Source of the DNA: Sphaerisporangium sp040685555
Lineage (GTDB): Bacteria; Actinomycetota; Actinomycetes; Streptosporangiales; Streptosporangiaceae
Direction of reading: 5' to 3'
Length of the DNA stretch: 64,000 nucleotides
NCBI RefSeq assembly: GCF_040685555.1
Contig: NZ_JBFBIK010000034.1
Location: forward strand, 4,866-68,865
A program made the translations under genes and the position numbers. A model generated the notes under the pieces. The model searched no databases. It was not told the DNA's origin and was given only the letters and a program-made list of their open reading frames with translations. Positions 52,705-63,554 of the stretch are shown in pieces (the first letter of the stretch is position 1; each line of letters begins with the position of its first letter).

Positions 52705-52757
52705 CCGACCGGATGACCGGCTGAAAGAACCCCGTAAGCACCCCCCTGCATCACCCA

Positions 52758-52789
52758 GGCGCCGCCATCCCTCATGGGGTGGCGGCGCC
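52758..52789. terminator. Terminator hairpin between protease 2 and the caspase gene
   Basis: GGCGCCGCCATCC (52758-52770) pairs with GGGTGGCGGCGCC (52777-52789) in a 13-bp stem with one G-U pair and a 6-nt loop. It serves the convergent gap. Confidence 0.75.
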
Positions 52790-52807
52790 CTCCCATGCGC
52801 GGGCCCC

Positions 52808-52868
52808 GCCGTACGAGCGGCCGTACGAGCCGCTGTACGGGCCGCTGTACGGGCCGCTGTGCGGGCCG
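52808..52868. repeat. 12-bp minisatellite next to the caspase gene stop
   Basis: Five imperfect 12-bp units of the type GCTGTACGGGCC/GCCGTACGAGCC run up to three bases before the caspase-GH13 stop codon. It looks non-coding and may be a recombination hot spot or an extended 3' structure. Confidence 0.75.
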
Positions 52869-52870
52869 CG

Positions 52871-55487
<2,617 letters not shown>

Positions 55488-55495
<8 letters not shown>

Positions 55496-55877
55496 GGTCG
55501 ACTCTGTCCTCGTATTCGTTGAGGATGGCCACGAGCCGCTCGGCGGATCCGTCTGATCGCCCTTCGAGCGTCACCTTCTCGCCGTTGGGGAACTCGATCC
55601 GCGCACGGTTCCCCGCGTTGCGCCGGAGGAAGTCGCGGATCACCGCGACGGCCGGCCTGATCACCCAGATGTAGATGGAAATGGCGAGCGCGCCCTCTTG
55701 CATGAGCGCCGGGGCACGGGTGCCCGCGGCCGATTCGCGGGACGGCACGGGCTCGGCGGCGGTGACCCCGTCGATCTGCAGGATCTCGTCACGCAGGCGG
55801 AGCGTGCACTGCGCGAGGGCCTCGGTCTCGCCGGGGTCGATGGATTCGAGCCGGACGATGAGTGGCTGTGGCTCCAT
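55488..55877 (-). CDS. Effector-associated constant component EACC1-like protein
   Basis: The 129-residue protein matches the small EACC1 family described in bacterial NTP-dependent conflict systems. It has an N-terminal ferredoxin-like strand-helix pattern (PLIVRLESIDPGETEALAQCTLRLRDEIL), a charged linker, one central hydrophobic helix (ALAISIYIWVIRPAVAVIRDFL) and a C-terminal FPNGEKVTLEGRSDGSAERLVAILNEYE strand-helix. In that family EACC1 accompanies caspase or trypsin effectors and is thought to act as an adaptor. Its stop overlaps the caspase-GH13 start by eight bases. ATG 55877 is used; the open frame reaches 55961 but without coding character. Confidence 0.85.
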
Positions 55878-55984
55878 GTAGGAATTCTGCCCGACCCGAC
55901 CTTTGGCGGGTACCCGTTGGGCTCCGGCGCGTAGCGATATCTGATCTATCTCCGTCCGCACAGCCTGGACAAGTAACCCCCTCA

Positions 55985-56018
55985 GGGGTATACAGGGGGT
56001 ATAACCCTTCTATAACCC
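55985..56018. promoter_or_regulatory. 11-bp-phased operator between EACC1 and RHH-ClpN genes
   Basis: GGGGTATA occurs at 55985 and 55996, and TATAACCC at 56000 and 56011. Both pairs are spaced exactly 11 bp, about one helical turn. The site lies 20 bp before the start of a gene with a ribbon-helix-helix N-terminus, a domain class that binds such phased short repeats, and 110 bp from the divergent EACC1 start. Confidence 0.55.
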
Positions 56019-56038
56019 CTCCATAGGGAGCGCGCGCG

Positions 56039-57009
<971 letters not shown>

Positions 57010-57087
57010 CAGCGAGCAGCCGCCGAGATCACCGTGACCGCGATACGAAGTTGAACAATTACTAAGCGTGGAAGAGTTGGCTTTCCT

Positions 57088-57103
57088 AGTATGCCTGCAT
57101 ACT
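57088..57103. promoter_or_regulatory. HigA-type operator palindrome
   Basis: AGTATGCCTGCATACT has perfect 7-bp arms with a 2-bp spacer. It overlaps the probable -10 region and lies 16 bp before the toxin start, the expected place for antitoxin autorepression. Confidence 0.7.
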
Positions 57104-57119
57104 ATGAAGGAGGGCTGCG

Positions 57120-57503
57120 GTGGGGTGGCGTCTTGAGGTGGTCGGAGAAGTAAAGGAGTGGCTGCACACGATCCGCGTGGAAGACCGGATCACCGCTCGG
57201 CTGATCGGTCAGGCGATCCAGACCCTGATCGAGATCGGACCGGACTTGGGTCGGCCGCTCGTCGACAGGATCAGGGGGTCGGCCATACAGAACTTGAAGG
57301 AGCTCCGCCCGGGCTCCGCAGGCCCAAGTGAGATCAGGATCCTGTTCGCCTTCGATCCCAGGCGCACTGCCGTGCTTCTCGTCGGAGGAGACAAATCAGG
57401 ACAATGGGATTCCTGGTATGAGAAAGCGATTCCACTCGCCGAAGCGCGTTTTGCCGAGTGGGTCGAGCTACTCGAACATGGATCGAAGGGACACGGTCGA
57501 TGA
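57120..57503 (+). CDS. HigB/Gp49-like RelE-superfamily toxin
   Basis: A 127-residue protein of the phage-derived Gp49-like/HigB family of mRNA interferases: WLHTIRVEDRITARLIGQAIQTLIEIGPDLGRPLVDRI, LKELRPGSAGPSEIRILFAFDPRRTAVLLVGGDKSGQWDSWYEKAIPLAEARFAEW. The conserved core arginine-rich beta sheet (EIRILFAFDP) and the lysine/Trp region (GGDKSGQWDSWY) are intact. GTG 57120 has AAGGAGGG six bases upstream. Its stop overlaps the antitoxin start (ATGA), giving the toxin-first order of HigBA systems. Confidence 0.92.
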   Translation: MGWRLEVVGEVKEWLHTIRVEDRITARLIGQAIQTLIEIGPDLGRPLVDRIRGSAIQNLKELRPGSAGPSEIRILFAFDPRRTAVLLVGGDKSGQWDSWYEKAIPLAEARFAEWVELLEHGSKGHGR

Positions 57504-57808
57504 CCACTTTTCACGAGTGGGATGCTGTCAAGCGAGAGATCTTCGATGACGAGGACATCGCGGCGATCGACGAGGGCACCGCGGAGATGGTGGCCGCGAT
57601 CAGGCTGTCCCAGGTACGCAGGCAACTCGGCCTACGGCAGGCGGACGTCGCGGAGAGGATGCATGTCCGCCAAGAACGGGTTTCCGCGATCGAGCGTGGC
57701 GACCCCGCGTCCACGACGCTGAGCACGCTCATCTCCTACGTGCAGGCCCTGGGTGGAAGACTTGACGTCGTGGCAACGGTGGACGGCACCCACTACAAGA
57801 TCGCCTAA
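57500..57808 (+). CDS. HigA-type XRE-family antitoxin
   Basis: A 102-residue protein with an N-terminal acidic extension (EWDAVKREIFDDEDIAAIDEGTAEMV), then a helix-turn-helix (LSQVRRQLGLRQADVAERMHVRQERVSAIERG) and a short C-terminal beta segment (YVQALGGRLDVVATV). It should bind and neutralise the upstream toxin and repress the operon at the palindrome at 57088. Confidence 0.92.
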   Translation: MTTFHEWDAVKREIFDDEDIAAIDEGTAEMVAAIRLSQVRRQLGLRQADVAERMHVRQERVSAIERGDPASTTLSTLISYVQALGGRLDVVATVDGTHYKIA

Positions 57809-58152
57809 CCCACCGACCGCATCCGCGCCCGCCCCTGCGACCCAGCCGACGCCGGGAACCCGCCTTCCCACCACGCGCGTCCGAATCCCGACTCAGTGCG
57901 ACCCGCGGAAACGGTCACCCGTCATGCCCTCACGCAAAGCGCATGGCCACCGTCTACTTCGGCCGGCTATGGACCATCCAAGGAGCACCTTGTCGTGATG
58001 TAGTTCGCGTAGTCCGTGCGAATCGATGTACCTATCCGCCAGCCTCGCTGTTTCGAAGTGCGCGCCAGCGTCAGAAGAGCCTCGGCCCCGGCAAGCGCAT
58101 CCCAGAACACCCAAGATCTTTAGTATTCAGCCGCGGAACAGTCCAACATCGA
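57809..58152. other. Gene-free stretch after the toxin-antitoxin pair
   Basis: About 344 bp of lower-GC sequence with many stops in all frames. A minus-strand frame around 57893-58114 contains ADRYIDSHGLRELHHDK, which vaguely recalls transposase text but shows no family block. Probably degraded mobile-element debris, judging from the IS5 remnant nearby. Confidence 0.35.
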
Positions 58153-58479
58153 CTATCCGCCGTAGTGGCGCCGTCGCCGCGGGCCGGAGCGGACGCGCCA
58201 GCTCACCAGGACGATCACCCGTACCTGGATGGCGAGCATCACCAGTGCGATCAGTCCCGCTACCCCGCTGGCCTGTTCCTCCGAAAGCCCGCCGCCACAG
58301 TCCGTTATGTTGCCTCCCTCATATGACATGCATTGGGGCCAGATCGTCAAAACGATGAACCAGTCGGCGAGCAAAAGCGGGACCGAGACCGCGCCCAGGA
58401 GAACGGCCAGCGCGATGTAATTTTCCCTGCCGCCGGTCGTGTTTGGCTTTTCCGGGACAGGTTCGAGACGCCTGCCCAT
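58153..58479 (-). CDS. Small two-helix membrane protein
   Basis: A 108-residue protein with two membrane helices (about 22-45 IALAVLLGAVSVPLLLADWFIVLTIW and 73-93 GVAGLIALVMLAIQVRVIVL), an external loop with two cysteines (QCMSYEGGNITDCGGG) and an Arg-rich tail. The cysteines suggest a disulfide-closed loop. An alternative start at 58506 adds nine residues. No family recognised. Confidence 0.55.
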   Translation of the reverse strand: MGRRLEPVPEKPNTTGGRENYIALAVLLGAVSVPLLLADWFIVLTIWPQCMSYEGGNITDCGGGLSEEQASGVAGLIALVMLAIQVRVIVLVSWRVRSGPRRRRHYGG

Positions 58480-58529
58480 AGCCGATTCGCGACTCACCCG
58501 AAACACTTAAGCATGGGAAGACCATCACG

Positions 58530-58680
58530 ACAAGGTCGAGACTGCCGACGGATCGAGTCCGCGCGAGCATCAACCGGCTCAAGCACTTCGAGCCGTGGCC
58601 ACCCGCTATGACGAACGCGCCTACATCTACCTCGGCACCGTCACGGTCACGACCCTGGCCATCTGGCTCCGCAGGTCGCA
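58530..58680 (+). pseudogene. IS5-family transposase remnant (C-terminal end)
   Basis: One frame gives DRVRASINRLKHF, and after a one-base loss near 58590 the next gives RAVATRYDERAYIYLGTVTVTTLAIWLR. Together they reproduce the well-known IS5/IS427 transposase end (ERSINRLKHFRAVATRYDKRAY...GTVT...LWLR). The rest of the transposase and both terminal repeats are missing. The remaining sequence to 58870 shows no gene. Confidence 0.75.
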
Positions 58681-58875
58681 CGATCACCTACCCTGCTCGG
58701 CTCTCCCCGCCCAGCGTACGAAACGATGTACTCTCGTATCATCATTTCTTCTTGTGCATAGGCTCGGGCATACCATCAGAGATTCTGCTTAAGTGTCAGA
58801 GTCGGCCTCCCTTCGAGTCGCTGGGTGTCCCCGAGATGGATGGGCGACAGCGCGGGCTATAGGGGAGCAAAACCG

Positions 58876-58896
58876 CCCCCGGCTCCTTTGCGGGGG
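58876..58896 (-). terminator. Rho-independent terminator of the ATP-binding regulator gene
   Basis: CCCCCG (58876-58881) and CGGGGG (58891-58896) flank a 9-nt loop; on the minus strand the stem is followed by CGGTTTTG. It lies 27 bp past the stop of the anti-sigma-like gene. Confidence 0.65.
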
Positions 58897-58922
58897 AAGT
58901 TCATCCGCGCCGCCGCCCCGCT

Positions 58923-59579
58923 CTAGAGGCGCGTCCCCTCGTGGCCGAAGGGCTCTACGCCTAACGTTTCGGCCGCCATGTCCAGGCCGTCACGGTCAAG
59001 ACCCCAGCGTTCGACCAGGGGTAGCGCCTGTTCTTGCTGAGCGCTCTCCGCTACCGTCCGTGCAGCCTGTTTTGCCGTCCTGCGCGTAGCGCTCTCGTGC
59101 GAGTCTGAGGGTTCGGCTGATATGCGCTGCATTGGGCAGCACGACGCCACGCGCTCGTACCTCACCTGAAACCAGACCGTTCGCCCGGCGGAATCCTCAT
59201 AGACGTCCCAGCGGTCGGAGATCTGCTCAACGAGCATGAGACCTCTCCCGCTTTCCGCGAAGATGTCCGCGCCAACCTGCGGGATCATCTCCCCTCCCTC
59301 ATCCACCACGTCAACGTGTATGAGGTCATAGCAGTCGGCAAGTGCGAGTGTGACTCTTCCGCCATTTCGCGAGTTCGAGTGAATGACGGCGTTGGTGACG
59401 ACTTCGGAAACCAGCAGCGTCACATCATCCAAGGCCGGATGATCCTCCCCGAGTTTTCCTCTCACATAAGCTCGCGCCTGCGAGACCGATTCAGGAGAAC
59501 CAACTAGATGCTTAACGCCTAACAGGCTGCCTGCGGTGGAGTGTTTGCGGCGAGGCAGGATGGTCTTAGGATCTGTCAC
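58923..59579 (-). CDS. ATP-binding anti-sigma-factor-like regulator (HATPase_c_2)
   Basis: A 218-residue protein with an RsbW-type GHKL ATPase domain: LLVSEVVTNAVIHSNSRNGG (N-box), VDVVDEGGEMIPQV (G1) and ESGRGLMLVEQISDRWDV (G2). A 70-residue variable tail follows. GTG 59579 is chosen because GGAGG stands eight bases before it. The gene is divergent from an XRE-TPR regulator, the arrangement of WhiJ-like loci in which such small ATPases, XRE proteins and DUF397 proteins co-occur. No DUF397 gene is visible here. Confidence 0.88.
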   Translation of the reverse strand: MTDPKTILPRRKHSTAGSLLGVKHLVGSPESVSQARAYVRGKLGEDHPALDDVTLLVSEVVTNAVIHSNSRNGGRVTLALADCYDLIHVDVVDEGGEMIPQVGADIFAESGRGLMLVEQISDRWDVYEDSAGRTVWFQVRYERVASCCPMQRISAEPSDSHESATRRTAKQAARTVAESAQQEQALPLVERWGLDRDGLDMAAETLGVEPFGHEGTRL

Positions 59580-59755
59580 AGATCGCACCTCCAGAGTGCG
59601 GTTCAGGGACCCGTACGGCGTTGACCGCGCCTGCGGGTCCTGCCATTTCTGGCGTCACCTCCCATCACACCGCTCCGTACGCATGCGGCAACAGTGCGAA
59701 TAGAGGAGACTGGGGGAGACAGGCGCATCCGGAAGTTCTCCCCCGAGGAGCAGCG

Positions 59756-60988
59756 ATGGACGACGTTCCGGTTTGGGCCGCACGACTGCGTGCCGAACGG
59801 CGCAACAGACTGTGGACGCAGCGGGAGATGGCGAAGCAACTTGTCGATGCCGCCGACGGACAAGCCCGTGCGCGTCTTCCAGGGCGGGAGTCCCTGACTC
59901 GCATGATCAAGGATTGGGAAGCAGGCAGGCACCGGCCGAAAGACCCTTATGGCGTGCTTTATTGCCGTGTGTTCGCTATGGATGAGCATGAGCTGTTCAG
60001 CGATGGAGGAGCCGCGCCCCGCCGCGCCCCTGCTGACGTTCTGAAAGAGCTGCATCGTCAGGGGGATCCTCTTTCCCCGATCGCTAACCGCAACGGCCGG
60101 CGTGTCAGTACCGAGACCGTGGCGGATCTGTCGTCGCAGGTTCATAGCTTGCGACTCGCCGATGATGTACTCGCCGGGGGCGATCTGATCCAGCCCGCGT
60201 TTCGTGAGCTTGAAGCGGCCGTCCGTATTTACCGGGAAGGCATCCACACCGAAGACGTCGGTCAGGGCTTGTTGGTAGCGATCGGCGAGTTTGCTCAGAT
60301 CGCGGGATGGGTGGCCAGTGACGCAGGACAGCGTGATCAAGCAGCGCGTACATACCGGCTCGGCATCAGCGCAGCACATGAAGCCGGTGATGGCACCCTT
60401 GAATCGAACCTTGTCGGATCGTTGGCGTACCAGATTTCCAACTCTGGAGACCCAAGCGAAGGCGTAGAACTTGCCCATACGGCGCTAGAGGTGGCAGGGC
60501 CGGACGCACCTCCCCGTGCACGCGCGTTGTGCTGGGACCGCGTGGCGTGGGCGCACGCACGTAACGGAGAAGCACAAGAGACCATGCGAGCACTTGGCGA
60601 GGCCGACGATGCTCTCGCCGACGACAGCGGGAGGGACGAGCCCTCGTATCTTTACTGGGTAGATGCTGGCGAGCTACAGATCATGCAAGCGCGCGCCTAC
60701 ACCGAGTTGCGGCGGCCTCTGCGCGCCGTCCCACTCCTCACCGATGTACTCAGCCGCTACAACGCCACGCACACACGGGAACTGGCCCTTTACCTGTCGT
60801 GGCTTGCCGTTGCGCTGGCAGATGCCAACGAGCCGGAGGAGGCAGCGCTAGCAGCCGGACGGATGCTCAGTCTGTCCGCAGATGTGGCCAGCGATCGAAC
60901 CGCTCAACGTGCACGTGTGGTCCTCGCGCGACTGAAGCCCTACCGTGACCTACCACAAGTGCGAGAACTCCTCATCAACCATCGCTGA
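59756..60988 (+). CDS. XRE-family regulator with TPR-like helical repeats (WhiJ-type)
   Basis: The 410-residue protein begins (ATG 59756, GAGGAG five bases upstream) with an XRE-like helix-turn-helix (WAARLRAERRNRLWTQREMAKQLVDAADGQ ... LTRMIKDWEAGRHRPKDPYGVLYCRVF). About 290 residues of paired helices of TPR character follow (YREGIHTEDVGQGLLVAIGEFAQIAGWVASDAGQRDQAARTYRLGI). Proteins of this build regulate development or secondary metabolism in actinomycetes and sense small ligands or partner proteins. The divergent ATPase gene is its likely functional partner. Codon use is less GC-biased than in the chromosomal core. Confidence 0.88.
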   Translation: MDDVPVWAARLRAERRNRLWTQREMAKQLVDAADGQARARLPGRESLTRMIKDWEAGRHRPKDPYGVLYCRVFAMDEHELFSDGGAAPRRAPADVLKELHRQGDPLSPIANRNGRRVSTETVADLSSQVHSLRLADDVLAGGDLIQPAFRELEAAVRIYREGIHTEDVGQGLLVAIGEFAQIAGWVASDAGQRDQAARTYRLGISAAHEAGDGTLESNLVGSLAYQISNSGDPSEGVELAHTALEVAGPDAPPRARALCWDRVAWAHARNGEAQETMRALGEADDALADDSGRDEPSYLYWVDAGELQIMQARAYTELRRPLRAVPLLTDVLSRYNATHTRELALYLSWLAVALADANEPEEAALAAGRMLSLSADVASDRTAQRARVVLARLKPYRDLPQVRELLINHR

Positions 60989-61173
60989 GATTCATTGTCG
61001 GTTCCCGATCTAGCCTCGATCTTTCGTGAGTCGGGTTCGGTCGTGTAGCGACCGGATCCGACCTTGTTTTTAGGTGGGTGGTCGTGCTGATGGTCCGACT
61101 GTCGCGTCGGGTGGCGGGGTTCCACAGGCCCGGATTGGTCTCCTTCCGTGGTTGTTGGGACGGTTCGAGCTGG

Positions 61174-62550
61174 TCAGGGCCCGGGGAGGGTTTGCAGGCG
61201 GGTGATCGCGGTGGCGATCAGGCCGGCCCACTGCCAGCGGTGGGACAGGCGCAGCCGCAGGCGCCTGCCGCCTTTGATCAGGCGTCCGGCTGTGGAGAAC
61301 ACGCGCAGTCGCAGCCGTTTGGGTTCCCACCGGCGGGCGGGTTGATCGTCGAAGGCGAGCATCTGGGTCCAGGCGAGCAGTTCGCAGGCCAGGGCGACCA
61401 GTTCCAGCCAGACCTGGTTGGCGGTGAAACCGTGCAGGGGCAGGTTCCGCAGCCCGGTGTCTTTGGCGCAGCGGATGCGGTCCTCACAGCGGGCCCGGCG
61501 GCGGTGACGCAACTCCAGGTCGGCGAGCTGGCCGCGGCCGCCACCGGGCCGGGTGCCGGTGACGAAACCGGTGAAGCGGTGCCCGTCGATGTCGGTGAAC
61601 CGCAGTTGCGCGCCGGGGTGGGGGCGCTCTTTGCGGACGATGACCCGCATGCCGGTGGGCCAGGACGACAGATCGAGCATGCCGGTGAGTTCGGCGACCC
61701 ACGCACCCTCGCGGATCTGGCCGTCGGCGTCGTAGGCGACCTGCCACGCGTCCGCCGGTAGGTCGAGGATCGCGGCGCGGATGTCGTCGGTGAGGGGGAA
61801 TCCGATGGAGTACTTCAGCCGGCGGGCGCTCACCCAGTCCAGGAAGGCGTGGGTGCCGCCGGAGTCGGTGCGGATCAGCACCTGTGTGTGCAGGCGGGCG
61901 GGTATCTGGTTGAGGGCGAGCCGTCGGGCGGTGATGTGGTCGTCGGCGGTGTTGGAGCCGGCGTTGCCCCGGCGCAGCAGCAGGGCGGCGGCTTCACCGG
62001 TTCCGCCCTGGCCGTGGTCGATGAACGCGGTCATCGGGTGGTGGCCGTAGGTGTGTTTCCAGGTCGGGGCCGCGTGTTGTTTGTCGGAGTGCGCGATCAC
62101 GATGGTGGCGTCCAGGTCCACCGGGATCAGGCCGCCGCCTGCTCCGGGGGCCTGGTCACCCGCCAGGGTCCATGCCCTGGCCCGGGCCGCCGCGCGAGCG
62201 GCGCGGATCGCCCGCAACGCTTTCGGCCCAGCGTCGGCGAGGGTCGTGATCAGCCGTGACACCGTCGGATCGGAGGCGATCGGCCCGAACAACTCCGGCG
62301 AGGACCGCAGCACCGCGATGTCGGCCAGGCAGTCCCCGCCCAGCGCGAGGGTCATGGCCAGATCCGCCACGATCTTCCCGGGATCATGCACCGCCCGCGG
62401 TGCACGCCACCGCTCCAGCGCCAGCGCCAGGCCCTCGCCCAGGCCGGTCACCCGCAGTGTCTCCAGCAGAAGCAGGCCGCCGGCCTGGCAGACGATCCCT
62501 GTGCCGTCGGTAGACACGACGATCTTGGGGCGGGGAGCGATAGACTGCAC
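61174..62550 (-). CDS. IS1380-family transposase
   Basis: A 458-residue DDE transposase with the IS1380 layout: GIVCQAGGLLLLETLRVTGL near the N-terminus, PVDLDATIVIAHSDKQHAAPTWKHTYGHHPMTAFID (first Asp), LIRTDSGGTHAFLDW (second Asp), RCEDRIRCAKDTGLRNLP (catalytic Glu in the E-x2-I-x3-K pattern) and an Arg-rich tail. The start is GTG 62550. Its translation start lies beside one arm of an 11-bp inverted repeat that may limit expression from read-through transcripts. The gene appears fully functional. Confidence 0.95.
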   Translation of the reverse strand: MQSIAPRPKIVVSTDGTGIVCQAGGLLLLETLRVTGLGEGLALALERWRAPRAVHDPGKIVADLAMTLALGGDCLADIAVLRSSPELFGPIASDPTVSRLITTLADAGPKALRAIRAARAAARARAWTLAGDQAPGAGGGLIPVDLDATIVIAHSDKQHAAPTWKHTYGHHPMTAFIDHGQGGTGEAAALLLRRGNAGSNTADDHITARRLALNQIPARLHTQVLIRTDSGGTHAFLDWVSARRLKYSIGFPLTDDIRAAILDLPADAWQVAYDADGQIREGAWVAELTGMLDLSSWPTGMRVIVRKERPHPGAQLRFTDIDGHRFTGFVTGTRPGGGRGQLADLELRHRRRARCEDRIRCAKDTGLRNLPLHGFTANQVWLELVALACELLAWTQMLAFDDQPARRWEPKRLRLRVFSTAGRLIKGGRRLRLRLSHRWQWAGLIATAITRLQTLPGP

Positions 62551-62552
62551 GC

Positions 62553-62623
62553 GAAAAGTGCCTCTCGAACTGGTGTGGTCGGACCCTCAGCAAGTCCAAT
62601 TCTCCCAGCTCAAGGCACTTTTC
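62553..62623 (-). promoter_or_regulatory. Inverted repeat able to mask the transposase ribosome site
   Basis: GAAAAGTGCCT (62553-62563) and AGGCACTTTTC (62613-62623) are perfect 11-bp complements, 49 bp apart. On the transposase mRNA the proximal arm lies two bases before the GTG start and borders its purine-rich GAGAGG. Transcripts entering from outside would include both arms and fold over the start site. Confidence 0.6.
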
Positions 62624-62755
62624 TCATGTAAACGATCAACCTCGGCTAAACACGCCACGAAAGCCCGAGGCTAGTTGACCCAGGCCGAGGAGTTGACCTG
62701 AGACGGATCAAATGGCTCGGAACGAGGTGTCAGCAGGTGGCTCTGATTCTTTCCT

Positions 62756-63110
62756 TCAAGGGCGCCGGGCTGCGGGGCCGAGGTCGCGGCAGTCGAGGAC
62801 TTCAACAGCAGTGATGGTCCTCGCTGAGGGGTCCAGGTTCAGCCATATGGTCGACTCACCGTTGTCTTCGAGATCGACGACGAAGCAGCCGGAGGACCTG
62901 GGCGGAGCGGTCATGAGGCTCGTGCAGCCCGGCGAGCAGGTGCATGGCCCATAGAACGGCAGATCCTCAATGGTCTTCGCAAGGGGATCATCGACATCGC
63001 TCGCTCGGAGCAGGCGGACGATGTCGGCGGCGAGCCCTGGGAAGACGTCCGCCAGGCGTGGAGGCGAATTCGTGCCTATCTGCTGCCCACCGTCCTGAGC
63101 GAGTTGACAG
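62756..63110 (-). pseudogene. Truncated small protein with CxC-x4-C motif (no start codon)
   Basis: The frame ending at the TGA (62756-62758) encodes LADVFPGLAADIVRLLRASD, then PCTCSPGCTSLMTAPP, CFVVDLEDNG and ITAVEVLDCRDLGP. This resembles an uncharacterised actinobacterial family with a cysteine cluster and a C-terminal D-x-I-x-x-VEVLDR strand. Reading upstream, no ATG, GTG or TTG is found in frame before coding character fades near 63110. The 5' end seems lost where it meets the AbiEii fragment. Confidence 0.5.
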
Positions 63111-63135
63111 GACCAGTCGCCGGTGTCGTGGAGCT

Positions 63136-63408
63136 GTGACAGAACGGTTCGGCTTTGCGCTCGCCGGCGGTTACGCCGTACAAGCCCACGGATTCCTTAC
63201 CCGTCGGCCCGAAGACGTGGACGTGTTCGCTGCGGCGGACGGGGACTTCGAGACAGCGGTGAGCGCTGCCGAGGCGGCCTATCGCGGTGCGGGCTTGAAG
63301 GTCGAGACAGCGCTGGAGAGCCAGGTCTTCGCTCGGTTGCTCATAACCGACGATGAGGAGCGATCGGCAAAGATCGAAATGGATTACCCCGGAACCGAAA
63401 ATCTCTAG
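63136..63408 (+). pseudogene. Truncated AbiEii-type nucleotidyltransferase toxin
   Basis: From GTG 63136 the frame reads VTERFGFALAGGYAVQAHGFLTRRPEDVDVFA. This is the nucleotidyltransferase core of AbiEii-like toxins (GG then DVDVF metal-binding pair), followed by AVSAAEAAYRGAGLKVE and VFARLLITDDEERSAKIEMDY. It stops after 90 residues, about half the usual length, with the sequence changing abruptly at KIEMDYPGTENL. No AbiEi antitoxin partner is seen. Probably inactive. Confidence 0.7.
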
Positions 63409-63554
63409 TGGCCGAAGTAGACATCCGTGATGCGTAGGGGTAGGGTTCCTGACATCGCAAGGAACGGATCCACCAGGGCAGAGCAGGACGTAGGCATCAC
63501 GACGAACTGCCCGGACGAGTGTGGACAGCAAAGACGACGCAGAAAGACGGGCAG
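63409..63554. other. Leader preceding the terminal repeat array
   Basis: This 146-bp stretch has no coding-like frame. It contains a perfect 6-bp hairpin, GTTCCT-N9-AGGAAC, near 63449-63469, and ends in GACGGGCAG, the same nine bases that end the shorter repeat tails. Confidence 0.45.

Larger units (their letters stand above)
61014..62670. mobile_element. Complete IS1380-family insertion sequence (1657 bp)
   Basis: The ends CCTCGATCTTTCGTG (61014-61028) and CACGAAAGCCCGAGG (62656-62670) form 15-bp terminal inverted repeats with two mismatches. They are flanked on both sides by CTAG (61010-61013 and 62671-62674), a plausible 4-bp target duplication. The single transposase gene is intact, and the length fits IS1380 elements. 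It is inserted just after the XRE-TPR gene. Confidence 0.85.

Noticed and set aside
57893..58114. Possible transposase fragment on the minus strand (RYIDSHGLRELHHDK)
   Set aside because: No second conserved block or terminal repeat supports it, and stops interrupt the neighbouring frames.
62950..63138. Plus-strand reading ILNGLRKGIIDIARSEQ... ending in a GTGA overlap with the AbiEii fragment, which could be an AbiEi-like partner
   Set aside because: It has no start codon, and the opposite strand shows a better family resemblance (cysteine cluster and VEVLD strand) over most of the same bases; kept only as an unresolved alternative.
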